A DNA stretch of 64,000 nucleotides from Candidatus Microbacterium colombiense (GCA_029203165.1 CP119308.1:992001-1056000), one strand, 5' to 3'; counted from the first letter of the stretch, positions 47,297 through 56,319 are shown. Notes: a model not told the origin generated them from the sequence alone. Program-made: numbers and translations.

Positions 47297-48560
47297 TTCG
47301 ATCGCGTGGTCGCCAACCGCTCAGCAGAAGATGATGATCGACTTCATCGATGTCGAGAGCGACCGCTTCTATATCATGGGGGATGTCTTCCGTTACCGCG
47401 GCACGTTGGACACTCGGGCTCTACGCGACGCTCTGCTCGTAATGCTTCAAAGGCACGACGTCCTTCGCGCGGTGTATGACGCAAGCGGTCAATTCGTTGT
47501 CAGGCACACTCCCCAGGACGCAGTCGATCAGGCATTCAGCGTCGTCGACTCCGTCACGGATGTGGACTCCGCGGTCCGTCACATTCGGGCAGCGCTCGGC
47601 GCCGACTTCGATCTCACACAAGAGGTGCCCATCCGAGTACGTGTCTGGGCGTCCGCCGAAGACTTAGAGTTCGTGATCGGCGTTGGCGTGCACCATCTCG
47701 CTTTTGACGCATGGTCCCAGATGCTGTTGTACGAAGGGATCTCGGAAGAGTACGCGACGATGCTGACCGGCGACGGGACCACATCAACCGTGTCGGTGCC
47801 GCAGTATCGCGACCTCGGTGAGATCCCGCCGGCGCCTTCTGCGCTTGCGGCATGGGCTGACGTTCTCGATCAGAAGTACTCGGCTGTCCGTGCCGTCGAC
47901 TCAAGAGCCGTGTCAAAAACGGGGCCGGCATCCCAGCGACACCGCGAATGGGAAGGGCTTGCGGCAGCTGTTAAGAAGACTGCACGTGCCCACAAAGTGA
48001 GCCCCTTCGTCGTTGGTTCCGCCGCTTTCGCGTTTTCAGTCGCGGATGCCTTGGGTGACACCCAGGTGGTCTTCGGATCGGCGCACGCGGGACGCACGAA
48101 CGCTGCCGAGGCAGAGGCCTTGGGCTACTTCGCGACCTCGATGTTCATTGGCGTCGATACTGCGTCCGGCGACCAAGCTGTGCTGCGCGAGATCGCGGCG
48201 ATAGTCCGCCGCTGGAACACCGGTCATCGAATCCAATGGGAGCACCTCCTCAACACGCATGAGGCAGCGGACCTATACCCCCTGAAATTCGCGTTCCAGC
48301 CCGAGGCGCTGGCGAATCGCCAGCTAAGGATCGCGGGCGCTGACGGCATGAAGGTTCGCTCAGACCGCCCGCCTCAATCTGCGCGACGACCGTTGAACTT
48401 TGTGTCTTCCTACGACCACACGTCGGTGAGAGCAACGGCGACCGCACGGACCGATGCTCTTTCCGAGAGTACGTCGAACGCGCTCGTCGACGGGTTCGCT
48501 CTACACCTCCTTCGTCTTGCCGCCCATGACCGCCCCGAGCCAGTAGGGACTGAACAATGA
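47277..48560 (+). CDS. Stand-alone NRPS condensation domain
   Basis: A 427-aa free C domain. The active-site motif is HHLAFDAW (His 139-140, Asp 144), a form of HHxxxDG with Ala in place of Gly. The N-terminal SPTAQQKMM is like motif C1. It would join an amine or alcohol to the acyl unit on the PCP encoded next. GTG 47277 lies 20 bp inside the AKR gene; GTG 47283 is an alternative. Its stop overlaps the PCP start (ATGA). Confidence 0.85.
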   Translation: MSVVFGSSIAWSPTAQQKMMIDFIDVESDRFYIMGDVFRYRGTLDTRALRDALLVMLQRHDVLRAVYDASGQFVVRHTPQDAVDQAFSVVDSVTDVDSAVRHIRAALGADFDLTQEVPIRVRVWASAEDLEFVIGVGVHHLAFDAWSQMLLYEGISEEYATMLTGDGTTSTVSVPQYRDLGEIPPAPSALAAWADVLDQKYSAVRAVDSRAVSKTGPASQRHREWEGLAAAVKKTARAHKVSPFVVGSAAFAFSVADALGDTQVVFGSAHAGRTNAAEAEALGYFATSMFIGVDTASGDQAVLREIAAIVRRWNTGHRIQWEHLLNTHEAADLYPLKFAFQPEALANRQLRIAGADGMKVRSDRPPQSARRPLNFVSSYDHTSVRATATARTDALSESTSNALVDGFALHLLRLAAHDRPEPVGTEQ

Positions 48561-48802
48561 ACGACCAGGAAATCCTTGAGCGAGTTATCGAGTTGTGGAA
48601 CGACGCACTGGGCGTCGACGACGTCACGCCTGACGAAGACTTCTTCGATCTGGGCGGAGACTCGATCACCGCAATCCGCCTGCTGCCGGAGATCGAACGC
48701 CGGTTCGGTATCGAGGCGAAGGTCGCTTTGGTTTTCGACAACGCCACAGCGCGGGAGCTCAGCCAGGCGCTCGTGCGCGAACTTGCAGACCACGCGCTGT
48801 GA
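48557..48802 (+). CDS. Peptidyl/acyl carrier protein
   Basis: An 81-aa carrier protein with FDLGGDSITAIRLL; Ser 36 is the phosphopantetheine site. The four-helix pattern is complete. It overlaps the C-domain gene before it and the A-domain gene after it (GTGA), so the three are translated together. The PPTase of the same cluster would activate it. Confidence 0.93.
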   Translation: MNDQEILERVIELWNDALGVDDVTPDEDFFDLGGDSITAIRLLPEIERRFGIEAKVALVFDNATARELSQALVRELADHAL

Positions 48803-50259
48803 CGGGGACTCATCATTTCGTCGCCTCAGCGCTTAAGCGGCTTGCTGAGCGTGACCCCGCACGAACAGCAATTGTCTCTGCTGAAGCGAAGAAGATCACC
48901 GTTCGTGAGCTCGACGAGCTTGTCAGCCGCGCCCATGAGCGATTCGTCGGAAAAGGAATGCGGCCGGGTGAAGCGGTTGTTATCGTCGCGGATCGCTCAG
49001 TTCAGTTCATAGTCACGCTGCTCGCGGTGTGGAAAGCTGGCGCGGTCCCCGCTCCAGTCGACGCAGGCAACCCGCAAAGTCGCATTCGACGGATGATCTC
49101 CGAAAGCCAAGCGAGCTGGCAGGTCACAGTCGAACACGCCCACGCCACAGCGGTACGGCTGACGGACCTCCGGACGGACCTTCCTGCCGAAGCAAGTCAT
49201 GTTCTCTTTACCAGCGGATCCGCGGGGGTGCCCAAAGCGGTCATCGTTGGCCACGGAGCACTAGAGATGATGGCCAGAACCTATCCCAGCGTTTTCGACG
49301 TGGACCATCATGACAGGTTTGCGTTGACGGGTGGTGTCGGGCACGACCCCGTGCTGCGCGACATCGTCATGTCGTTGCATCTCGGCTCAGAACTGCACAT
49401 CCCCGCGAAGGAAGTGTTCACCGCGCCGGGAGCCCTGGCCGGCTTCGTCCAAGAGCGGGGCGTGACCGTGCTGCACGCAACGCCGGCACTTGTGGAGTTT
49501 GGTCTGCTCGTGGGCAGAGGGGCCTCGAGCTGTCTCCGACGTGTCATCTGCGGGGGCGCGCAGCTCACAGCCGCGGTCGCAGCATCGATTTTCTCTCACG
49601 CGCCTGAGGCTCGTTTGTTTAACGTTTACGGTGCAACAGAAACACCACAGATCGCGTCTGCGATGGAGATCCCGCCGATGTTGGCAGGCCTGAACCCATC
49701 TGCGCCCTTGCCGGTTGGATCAGGGTTCGGGAGCAATAGAGTGCGGGTTGAGCACGACGGCGGTACGCAGCAGGTCGTTGTCTCCGGACCTCACCTCGCG
49801 CTCGGATACCTGCCTCTCGACGGCCCCCAAGCTGGGTTTCGACGAACGGCTGAATCCGCCGACAGGCCGGGGGAGTACTTCACCGGTGATTCCGGCACGT
49901 CGGACGAGTCCGGAACGGTAACCGTCATTGGGCGCATTGACCGGCAAGTGTCACTCAATGGCTATCGCTTCGCGCTAGAAGAGGTTGAGGCAGCGGCGCG
50001 CTCGATCAGCCATGTTCAAAGCTGCCGCGCGGAGATGAGGCAGGGACCGTTCGGAGCATCATTGGCGCTTCATGTGGCTCTTACCCCGGATGAGCGAGGT
50101 GCTGTGTCGTCTCGTCGCGAGATCCAGAGGCAGCTGCGAGACGTGCTTCCCGCATACGCGATCCCTTCGGCGATCACGGTTTCCCCTGCGCGTCTCACCG
50201 CAAACAACAAGAACGCGATGAGCGGAACCGCAACACACGTGGGAGCTGATCGTGATTGA
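48799..50259 (+). CDS. Stand-alone adenylation enzyme (AMP-binding)
   Basis: A 486-aa ANL enzyme that loads a carboxylic or amino acid on the PCP. Core motifs: A3 LFTSGSAGVPKAV (about 136-148), A5 NVYGATET (275-282), A7 YFTGDSG, A8 GRIDRQVSLNGYRFALEEVE, and the C-terminal A10 Lys in ANNKNAM. The substrate code was not derived. The GTG start overlaps the PCP stop; the 3' end overlaps the next gene by 8 bp. Confidence 0.9.
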   Translation: MTGTHHFVASALKRLAERDPARTAIVSAEAKKITVRELDELVSRAHERFVGKGMRPGEAVVIVADRSVQFIVTLLAVWKAGAVPAPVDAGNPQSRIRRMISESQASWQVTVEHAHATAVRLTDLRTDLPAEASHVLFTSGSAGVPKAVIVGHGALEMMARTYPSVFDVDHHDRFALTGGVGHDPVLRDIVMSLHLGSELHIPAKEVFTAPGALAGFVQERGVTVLHATPALVEFGLLVGRGASSCLRRVICGGAQLTAAVAASIFSHAPEARLFNVYGATETPQIASAMEIPPMLAGLNPSAPLPVGSGFGSNRVRVEHDGGTQQVVVSGPHLALGYLPLDGPQAGFRRTAESADRPGEYFTGDSGTSDESGTVTVIGRIDRQVSLNGYRFALEEVEAAARSISHVQSCRAEMRQGPFGASLALHVALTPDERGAVSSRREIQRQLRDVLPAYAIPSAITVSPARLTANNKNAMSGTATHVGADRD

Positions 50260-51400
50260 TGTCTCGCGGTTCGATGCGTACGCTGATCTGCCCGCGGACA
50301 TGCGCGGCAGGCTCGTGCACAACGATTCCCTGTTCACCTCGCCCGCCTGGACATCCGCGCTCACGTTGTCGAACCCGAGCATCCAAGTGGAATGGTGGGT
50401 GGCAAGCTATGACACGGGGGTCAGCGCGATTCCCGTCCATGTTCTCCCGGGGCCGCCCTCTCGCACCACCTACGATGTCGCGGCTATTTTCGGCGGGGAG
50501 CTGTCTGCGCGCGCTGGCGAACTGAGTTCCCGGACCCACATCTTGATTGGCACGAGAAACGGGCAGGGGAACGGGTTCGTTCGGTCAGGGTATGAGAACC
50601 TGCCGGCAGAGCTAGCTCTGCTCCAGAGGATCCTCGACTTCCATGCGCAGCATGTGATCGGGATGCTTTACATAGATCGGTCCCTGGCCCTTGCTCTTCG
50701 AGAACTCGACCGTTCGCCGCACTCAGCACGGCTAATCGATGCCGCAGCTCGGATCACGATCAGCGATTCGCTCGATCACACCATCTCCGAGATTGATGGA
50801 CGGCGTCGACGCATGAAGATCCGCAGGGAGATGCGTACCGCAGCGGATAGTGAGCCTGTGACCGTCATCGAAACTCCATCACAGATCGAGGAGCTGGCGC
50901 CGATACTCGCCCCGTTGGCGCGAGCTGTGAACGAGCGGCACGGGCAAACCACAACTGATGAGCAGATGTCCAGCTACGTCCGATCCATAGCCCGGTCGGG
51001 GCTGCAACCAGCGCTTTTCGTTGGCGGGCCTCTGGCCAGGCCGACGTCATTTTCCATCGCCATCACGGATGCGAAGACGTTGTCCATCAGGACATGCGGC
51101 TTCGACTACGAGCGCCTGGGCGCAAACGGACCATTGGAATATGCGAAAGTCGTCGTCTACGAACCCGCCCGCTACGTGGATGACGCAGCGATCCGAGTGC
51201 TGGATCTCGGCACAGGAACTCTCCATGCGAAGACCTTGCGAGGGGCGGAAGTAGTTCCCCTGTATGGAGCCATGTGGCTCCCCGCGGACTTCGAAGCCGT
51301 CAGCTCTCGCGGCGGAGAAGCACTGCTGATGTCGCGCCTTCTTGAGACGACACCGCGGCTGCAGCAGGTCGATACGGCGGCGTGGGGAATTGAGCAATGA
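50252..51400 (+). CDS. GNAT-like acyltransferase (BioF2/FemX type)
   Basis: A 382-aa protein like the BioF2/FemX GNAT group. It starts MIDVSRFDAYADLPADMR, has a basic helix DGRRRRMKIRREMR and a C-terminal half with GNAT-like strands (LSIRTCGFDYE, IRVLDLGTGTLHAKTLRGAE). These enzymes transfer acyl or aminoacyl groups to amines. In this cluster it may release or cap the intermediate held on the PCP. Overlaps on both sides show tight coupling. Confidence 0.65.
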   Translation: MIDVSRFDAYADLPADMRGRLVHNDSLFTSPAWTSALTLSNPSIQVEWWVASYDTGVSAIPVHVLPGPPSRTTYDVAAIFGGELSARAGELSSRTHILIGTRNGQGNGFVRSGYENLPAELALLQRILDFHAQHVIGMLYIDRSLALALRELDRSPHSARLIDAAARITISDSLDHTISEIDGRRRRMKIRREMRTAADSEPVTVIETPSQIEELAPILAPLARAVNERHGQTTTDEQMSSYVRSIARSGLQPALFVGGPLARPTSFSIAITDAKTLSIRTCGFDYERLGANGPLEYAKVVVYEPARYVDDAAIRVLDLGTGTLHAKTLRGAEVVPLYGAMWLPADFEAVSSRGGEALLMSRLLETTPRLQQVDTAAWGIEQ

Positions 51401-52653
51401 CTCTCGAGGACCAGGCCTCGAGGGAAGCCCGGGCTTCGTGGCGTAGCTTCAACAGCTACTGGATAAGCCAATCCGCGGCGCAGGTCGCCGGGCAACTCCT
51501 GACCGTGGCGTTCCCGCTCATTGCGGTAGAAGTACTCGGCTTTGGTGCGTTCGAAGCGTCTGCGGCAACGGCGCTCCAGTTCATTCCCTACCTCGTCATC
51601 ACGCCGGTAGCTGGAGTGCTGGTCGACAGGTTCGCGCGTCTTCCTCTCATCGCCTGGTGCCACGCGGGACGTGCCGTGCTTCTGGGGGGATGCGCCGTAG
51701 TCGCCGCGTTGACATCAGTGCCCTCATGGTTCTTCTGGGCCGTTGTGCTGGTGGCAGGTGCGCTCAACGCCGTCGCGAGCGTCGGCACAACGGCGCTCGT
51801 TCCTGATATCGCGCCACCGGACCGTTTGGTTGCGGCAAACAGCCGACTTCAGCTGACTGTGTCGATTGCTCAGGTCGTTGGTCCCGCACTTGCCGGGCTT
51901 CTCGTTGCAGCACTGGGGGCGGGGGTCTTCGCCGCGATGGCGGTTACCTTCGCTCTTTCCGCAGTTGCATTGCTTCGTGTGAGGGCTCGACCGGTGACAG
52001 GCTCGGACCGCTTACAAGGGCAGTCCTCGTTCTTCGCAGAACTTTGGGCGGGGTTCAGATTCGTGTGGCGCACGCCCGTCCTCAACGTTCTCATCGTCCA
52101 GATGACGTTCTTCAACCTGTTTGAGCAGGCAGTGCTGACCATCTTCATGCTCACGGCGCTCAAGTTGCTGGGGTTCGGGGCCGCGGGTGTTGGCGTGGTG
52201 CTCGGGGTCGGGGCTCTCGGTGGAGTCGTCGGAGCCACGATCGCATCACGTGTCTCTGAGCATTTGGGATCCATCCGCACGATGCTGTTCGCGACGGGCG
52301 CAGCGTCGGTGGCGCCGTTCGCGCTGCTACTCCTTCCGCTCCTTTCGGTGTCGTCGGGGATGGTGATTGCAAGCATCATTTTCGGCTTCTACGGGCTGGG
52401 TCTCACGGTGTTCAACGTCCAGTCCAACGCGGTTCGACATCAGCTGGCATCGCGCGCTACTCAAGGCAGGATGGCCGCCGTTTTTCGAATGAGCGCGTTC
52501 AGCGCGATCTCTCTAGGGGCCGCACTCGGAGGCGGTCTTGTGGAGTGGCTGGGCTTTGTACCGGCCTTGTCATGCGCCTGCGCTGGCCTGGGCGTTGTGT
52601 TCCTGATCTTTGTTTTCCGCTGTAGCGCGCTCAGCGGACGGGCGACCGGATAG
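51397..52653 (+). CDS. MFS exporter
   Basis: A 418-aa major facilitator protein of the MFS_3 (enterobactin exporter-like) type with about twelve hydrophobic segments; VLVDRFARLPLIAW is the loop 2-3 region and NSRLQLTVSIAQVVGPALAG a conserved stretch. Its start overlaps the acyltransferase stop (ATGA). It probably exports the cluster product and gives self-protection. Confidence 0.9.
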   Translation: MTLEDQASREARASWRSFNSYWISQSAAQVAGQLLTVAFPLIAVEVLGFGAFEASAATALQFIPYLVITPVAGVLVDRFARLPLIAWCHAGRAVLLGGCAVVAALTSVPSWFFWAVVLVAGALNAVASVGTTALVPDIAPPDRLVAANSRLQLTVSIAQVVGPALAGLLVAALGAGVFAAMAVTFALSAVALLRVRARPVTGSDRLQGQSSFFAELWAGFRFVWRTPVLNVLIVQMTFFNLFEQAVLTIFMLTALKLLGFGAAGVGVVLGVGALGGVVGATIASRVSEHLGSIRTMLFATGAASVAPFALLLLPLLSVSSGMVIASIIFGFYGLGLTVFNVQSNAVRHQLASRATQGRMAAVFRMSAFSAISLGAALGGGLVEWLGFVPALSCACAGLGVVFLIFVFRCSALSGRATG

Positions 52654-52661
52654 AGCTTCGG

Positions 52662-53414
52662 GTGGGTGGCAGCGAGCAAGTCGTCCTGCTTGAGCAACGG
52701 ATTCGTCTCGGCGTTGACGAGCTCGAGGTTTTCCCGGAGGAATGGGCGATGTCCGTGCGCATGCGTCAAGCTCGGGCGCAGGAGTTCCTCACCGCCCGAG
52801 ACCTCGCCCACCGTGCTGCTTCGTTGATCGGCCTTCCGCCGCGCCCCATTCTTCGTCGAGCGGACGGTGCGCCTGTCTGGCCAGAAGACCGCGCGGGGAG
52901 CATTACCCACACCCAGTCATACATCGCGGTGATGCTGGGACACGCTGAGTCGATCGGTGCCATCGGATTCGATGCCGAGGCGAACGTTCCCCTGGGTGCG
53001 AAGGTACGTGAGCTACTCCTTCATGAGACCGAGCTCAAGCACATCGAAGCGCTGTACGCCACGAGGCCAGAGGTCGCGTGGGACACGGTGATTCACTCAG
53101 TCAAGGAAACTGTATTCAAACTCGACAGCAGTCGCTCACGAGGATGGCTCGATCCGCACGACGTCTCGGTCATGCTGCTACCGGCAGCGTCGGCATTCTG
53201 TGCAACCTTTCGGGGTCGCGACGTGTATGGGGCCATGAGCCTGTCAAGATCTCTCATCCGCACCTGGATCGTCGATGACGATCGCGACTCCGGTCGAGAA
53301 GCAGGGAGTTCGACCAGGGGAGGCGTCGCGAGCTGTGAACTTCAGGCCCTGCCCGTGCCAATTGCCTACGAGCGACGTGGAGTTGAATGTGACTACTCCA
53401 AAGCCGCGTTGTGA
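52662..53414 (+). CDS. 4'-Phosphopantetheinyl transferase (Sfp/EntD type)
   Basis: A 250-aa PPTase. Marks are RPILRRADGAPVWPE, GSITHTQSYIAVML, the magnesium-binding IGFDAEANVPL and the VIHSVKETVFK signature. It moves phosphopantetheine from CoA to Ser 36 of the PCP. The last about 40 residues have low similarity to the family and may be an extension or changed tail. GTG 52662 is 8 bp after the MFS stop. It is the last gene of the cluster. Confidence 0.85.
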   Translation: MGGSEQVVLLEQRIRLGVDELEVFPEEWAMSVRMRQARAQEFLTARDLAHRAASLIGLPPRPILRRADGAPVWPEDRAGSITHTQSYIAVMLGHAESIGAIGFDAEANVPLGAKVRELLLHETELKHIEALYATRPEVAWDTVIHSVKETVFKLDSSRSRGWLDPHDVSVMLLPAASAFCATFRGRDVYGAMSLSRSLIRTWIVDDDRDSGREAGSSTRGGVASCELQALPVPIAYERRGVECDYSKAAL

Positions 53415-53506
53415 GCACTCAGGCAGCTCTGACGTGGAGAGACATGAATCTGTGGCCAAGCCAAACTCGGCGCTGGCCGCAAGTATCGATACAGGTCCCC
53501 GGGCAG

Positions 53507-53731
53507 CTACTTCACCGCCTGTCCGAGGTTGTCGTAGTTGATCTGCATCGAGGGGACCCCGCGCAACTCCTCGAACGCGGTGACATGCCCCGCGAGGAAC
53601 GCTTCCTGCGACAACGTCGGATCGACCCGATGAATTGCCTTCCCCGAGTGATCCACCCGGAACACGAAGATGAAGACCTTGGTGCGCACCCCGGCGAGGC
53701 CGATCCAGAACTCGCCGAAATCAACCTCCGC
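53507..53731 (-). pseudogene. IS21-family transposase (IstA) remnant
   Basis: About 74 codons match the IstA integrase core region: AEVDFGEFWIGLAGVRTKVF, then SGKAIHRVDPTLSQEAFLAG and GVPSMQINYDNL. It ends at a stop soon after, and the sequence upstream does not continue the family. This is a fossil fragment; no IstB or ends are seen. Confidence 0.75.
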
Positions 53732-53897
53732 ACGTATGAGATCAGGCGATTTGCAATCGCCAGCCCGGTTTCGGCCAGTTCCGCCAGCGCACGTACGGAC
53801 CCGAAACCTTGCCTCGAAGAGGTTCCTGGACGAACGAAATGACTTGATCCTGAGGCTAAGTTCAGCGGTGACAGGCGGTCGTGTCTTGGGATAGCCC

Positions 53898-54407
53898 GTG
53901 CGTGCGACCGCGAAGGTGATGGTGGTCGCGTACTCGATCGGCGCCGCCCTCTTCCAGACCACTCTCTTCTTGTGTGACCGGCCCCGAGATTCGGGAGGGT
54001 TGACGGCGAAAGGGCGCGAGCGTGACCGACGCGAAGCTCGCCGCCGATGGGACGACCGCATTCTCGAGAAGAGCGCTCGACTCATTCAGCTAGCCGAGGA
54101 AGCCACGAGCATTGCGATCGGTGTCATCACCGAGCTGGAATCCTCCGAAGATCTGAAACCGGTGGTCCGGGAGATGGACAACACTGCGTCCTACCTTTCG
54201 CTCGTGGTGACGGACGACCTGCGAATGCAGCTGGGCGAGGTCGTCATGGCGGCATTCGCCTGCCTACACAAGAGTGAGGACGACCTGGAACGCGCATATA
54301 AAGTGCTCTCAGATTCCAGCAACGCTTACGACGCTGCTGTGCGCAAGCACTTCGGGCTCACCACCGGCAAGAAGAGACCGGCTCGCGTCAACCGCTCAAA
54401 CACGTAG
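53898..54407 (+). CDS. Hypothetical helical protein
   Basis: A 169-aa mostly helical protein with an N-terminal hydrophobic segment and a basic patch (RERDRREARRRWD), followed by acidic helices. No family is recognised. The GTG start at 53898 is uncertain, since it comes right after the decayed IS region. It is the last gene before the right transposon end. Confidence 0.45.
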   Translation: MRATAKVMVVAYSIGAALFQTTLFLCDRPRDSGGLTAKGRERDRREARRRWDDRILEKSARLIQLAEEATSIAIGVITELESSEDLKPVVREMDNTASYLSLVVTDDLRMQLGEVVMAAFACLHKSEDDLERAYKVLSDSSNAYDAAVRKHFGLTTGKKRPARVNRSNT

Positions 54408-54523
54408 TGAGAGGTTTGGCACACGACAGGACTGCTGACGCACGACGCGTCACTCGCCGAATGGAGGAGACTCGCGCCACCGCGAGGCTTCGTGGATGTC
54501 AGCCCCAGACTCGTTGTCAAAAA

Positions 54524-54547
54524 CTACAGACTTGATGTCATCGGACA
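54524..54547. repeat. Tn7-like right end
   Basis: CTACAGA-N12-GGACA, the exact reverse complement pattern of the left end (TGTCC-N12-TCTGTAG). Further inward copies are not clear and may have decayed. The next five bases, GCGGT, nearly equal the left flank CCGGT. Confidence 0.65.
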
Positions 54548-54598
54548 GCGGTGGAACCAGCTCGACGCGCACGTGCACCCCGGGAGTAGGCTCTCCGC

Positions 54599-54952
54599 AT
54601 GTCTGCAGGCGAGGATCTTCTGGACGCGGTCGCGAGGCACGACGTGGCCGAGGTCACACGACTGCTCACGTCCGGCGCCGACCCGAACCATCGGATCGAC
54701 CCCGGCGAGACGCTCCCGGAGTGGCAGCCCAACACGCCGCTCCGCATGGTCGTCTTCCGCATCTCCGACTCGTTGCTGGACGACGAGGATCTCGCCGACT
54801 TCGAGGCGATCGCCGAGCTTCTCCTCCTGAGCGGCGCTGACCCAAATCCGGCGCGTGCACTCGCCGAACTCCGCTATGGACCGTTCGACCCGAGCGCTGA
54901 CACTGACCCGTTCCGACGCGTCGTGAGTGTCGTCGTCACAGCGGCATCCTGA
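54599..54952 (+). CDS. Small ankyrin-repeat-like protein
   Basis: A 117-aa protein that opens with one ankyrin-like repeat (DLLDAVARHDVAEVTRLLTSG, then ADPNHR) and has a second, AIAELLLLSGADPNPA. Such proteins bind other proteins. ATG 54599 begins the first repeat. No partner is seen nearby; it is convergent with catE. Confidence 0.7.
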   Translation: MSAGEDLLDAVARHDVAEVTRLLTSGADPNHRIDPGETLPEWQPNTPLRMVVFRISDSLLDDEDLADFEAIAELLLLSGADPNPARALAELRYGPFDPSADTDPFRRVVSVVVTAAS

Positions 54953-54980
54953 CTTCTGGTCGATCGCGGCAGTTGCATGC

Positions 54981-55880
54981 CTATCGACTCGAGATGACCA
55001 ACCGCGTGCCCCACGGGTCGTCGATGTGCAGCGAGCGTCCGTCGTCGGCACCGTCGTTCCCGTGACCCCGGAGGCGTTCAGTCATCGCCTCGACATCGTC
55101 GCGCGTCGGCACCAGGATGCGCACGTCTCCGAGTCCGAGTGAGGCGGCGCGGGGCCCTGCGCCCGCGCTCTGCCACGTGTTCATGCCGATGTGGTGGTGG
55201 TACCCGCCGGCTGACACGAACAGCGCCGAGCCCAGGTCGGCGGTGATGTCGAGCCCGAGGATGTCGACGTAGAACCGCTTCGCCGTCGGGATATCGCCCA
55301 CCTGCAGGTGCACGTGGCCGATCGCCGCCGTGTCACCCGCGCTGGCGGCATCCTCGTCGAGCCACTGATGAAGGAACGCGTTCGGGTCCAGCGGGAGGGA
55401 GTCCATCTTGACGCCTCCGCCGGGGAGCAGCTGCCACTGCTCGCGTGGCCGGTCGTGATAGAGCTCGAGGCCGTTGCCTTCGGGGTCGGTGAAGTAGAAC
55501 GCCTCGCTGACGAGGTGGTCGGCAGAACCCGTGAACGTCTGCGGCACACGCTGTGCCATCTGGAAGAGGGAGGATGCGAGCTGCTGCGGATCCTGGAACA
55601 GGATCGCCGTGTGATAGAGCCCGGCCCCGCGCGGGTTCGCGGTGGGGAGGTCTCGCTCTTGGCGCAGCGTCATGATCTTCTGTGTGCCGCGTCCGAGCAC
55701 CGCAGAAGCACCGGACTGTTCGAGGACGTCGAGGGTGACGGCATCGCGATAGTACGAGGTCATGGCGTCGAGGTCGCGGACGAGCAGCTCGACGGTGTCC
55801 ATCTGCGTGCCGTCGGGAGCCGCCCCGGCCGTCGCGCTCGGTGATGTGCGCCAGGCGCCGGCCGCAGCCGCCGGAGTCAT
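54981..55880 (-). CDS. catE: CatE-like glyoxalase/ring-cleavage dioxygenase
   Basis: A 299-aa protein with two VOC domains, like CatE of Bacillus, a catechol-2,3-dioxygenase. Possible metal ligands lie in GAGLYHTAILF, IGHVHLQVGDI and the Glu of GLELYHDR. ATG 55880 overlaps the DoxX stop (ATGA). Together with the DoxX gene and the MarR regulator it matches the catDE quinone/catechol response module. Confidence 0.82.
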   Translation of the reverse strand: MTPAAAAGAWRTSPSATAGAAPDGTQMDTVELLVRDLDAMTSYYRDAVTLDVLEQSGASAVLGRGTQKIMTLRQERDLPTANPRGAGLYHTAILFQDPQQLASSLFQMAQRVPQTFTGSADHLVSEAFYFTDPEGNGLELYHDRPREQWQLLPGGGVKMDSLPLDPNAFLHQWLDEDAASAGDTAAIGHVHLQVGDIPTAKRFYVDILGLDITADLGSALFVSAGGYHHHIGMNTWQSAGAGPRAASLGLGDVRILVPTRDDVEAMTERLRGHGNDGADDGRSLHIDDPWGTRLVISSR

Positions 55881-56248
55881 GCCCATGATGCGAATCCGAG
55901 CCAGGCGACCGCGATGGCGAGCACCAGCAGCACGATGTTCACCGCGAGCGTCGTGACCTCGCGGCGAACGACATGGGTGACGATCGCGCCGACCTGGAGC
56001 AGGATCAGTCCAACCGCGGCGAGCGGGGCCAGGATCGTGGCGATGCCGGTGAGCGGAGGCAGGATCAGTCCGATCGCACCGAGCACCTCGAGGATGCCGA
56101 TGGCCTTCACGGTCCACAGAGGGAAGTCGGGCGCCCAGGTCAGGCCGGATTCGGCGAGCGTCGCCGGTGGGCGGGCGATCTTGATCGCACCGACGCCGAG
56201 GTAGGCGAGTGCGAGGAGCCCCGCCGCGATCCAATATGCGATCAACAT
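55877..56248 (-). CDS. catD: DoxX-like membrane protein (CatD-like)
   Basis: A 123-aa membrane protein of the DoxX/CatD type with four helices (IAYWIAAGLLALAYLGVGAI, GILEVLGAIGLIL and two more). The family is linked to quinone/thiol redox stress. ATG 56248 is used. It is the first gene of the unit and faces the operator at 56286-56305. Confidence 0.8.
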   Translation of the reverse strand: MLIAYWIAAGLLALAYLGVGAIKIARPPATLAESGLTWAPDFPLWTVKAIGILEVLGAIGLILPPLTGIATILAPLAAVGLILLQVGAIVTHVVRREVTTLAVNIVLLVLAIAVAWLGFASWA

Positions 56249-56285
56249 CGTGATCCCTTTCTGAGCCCCGCCATCTGCGGGCAGA

Positions 56286-56305
56286 TTAGTTGTTGCTTCA
56301 ACTAA
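56286..56305. promoter_or_regulatory. MarR operator between catD and marR
   Basis: TTAGTTG-N6-CAACTAA, a perfect 7-bp inverted repeat in the 71-bp gap between divergent catD and marR genes, 14 bp before the regulator start. Its form is that of operators bound by MarR/DUF24-like quinone or thiol sensors. It would control both sides. Confidence 0.8.
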
Positions 56306-56319
56306 CGTACGCTGGTCGC

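Larger units (their letters stand above)
40545..54547. mobile_element. Degenerate Tn7-like transposon carrying an NRPS-like gene cluster
   Basis: Left end: TGTCC-N12-TCTGTAG at 40545-40568, then TGTAGA motifs at 40564, 40583, 40604 and 40623 (19-21 bp apart), as expected for TnsB sites. Right end: CTACAGA-N12-GGACA at 54524-54547, the exact inverse with the same spacing. Flanking 5-mers are CCGGT (left) and GCGGT (right), a near-match to the 5-bp duplication Tn7-like elements make. A TnsA gene lies just inside the left end. TnsB is only a stub and TnsC is not seen, so it can no longer move alone. Only one clear motif was found at the right end. Confidence 0.7.

Noticed and set aside
53411..53842. 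Plus-strand frame after the PPTase
   Set aside because: It is antisense to the IstA remnant and has no ribosome site or family.
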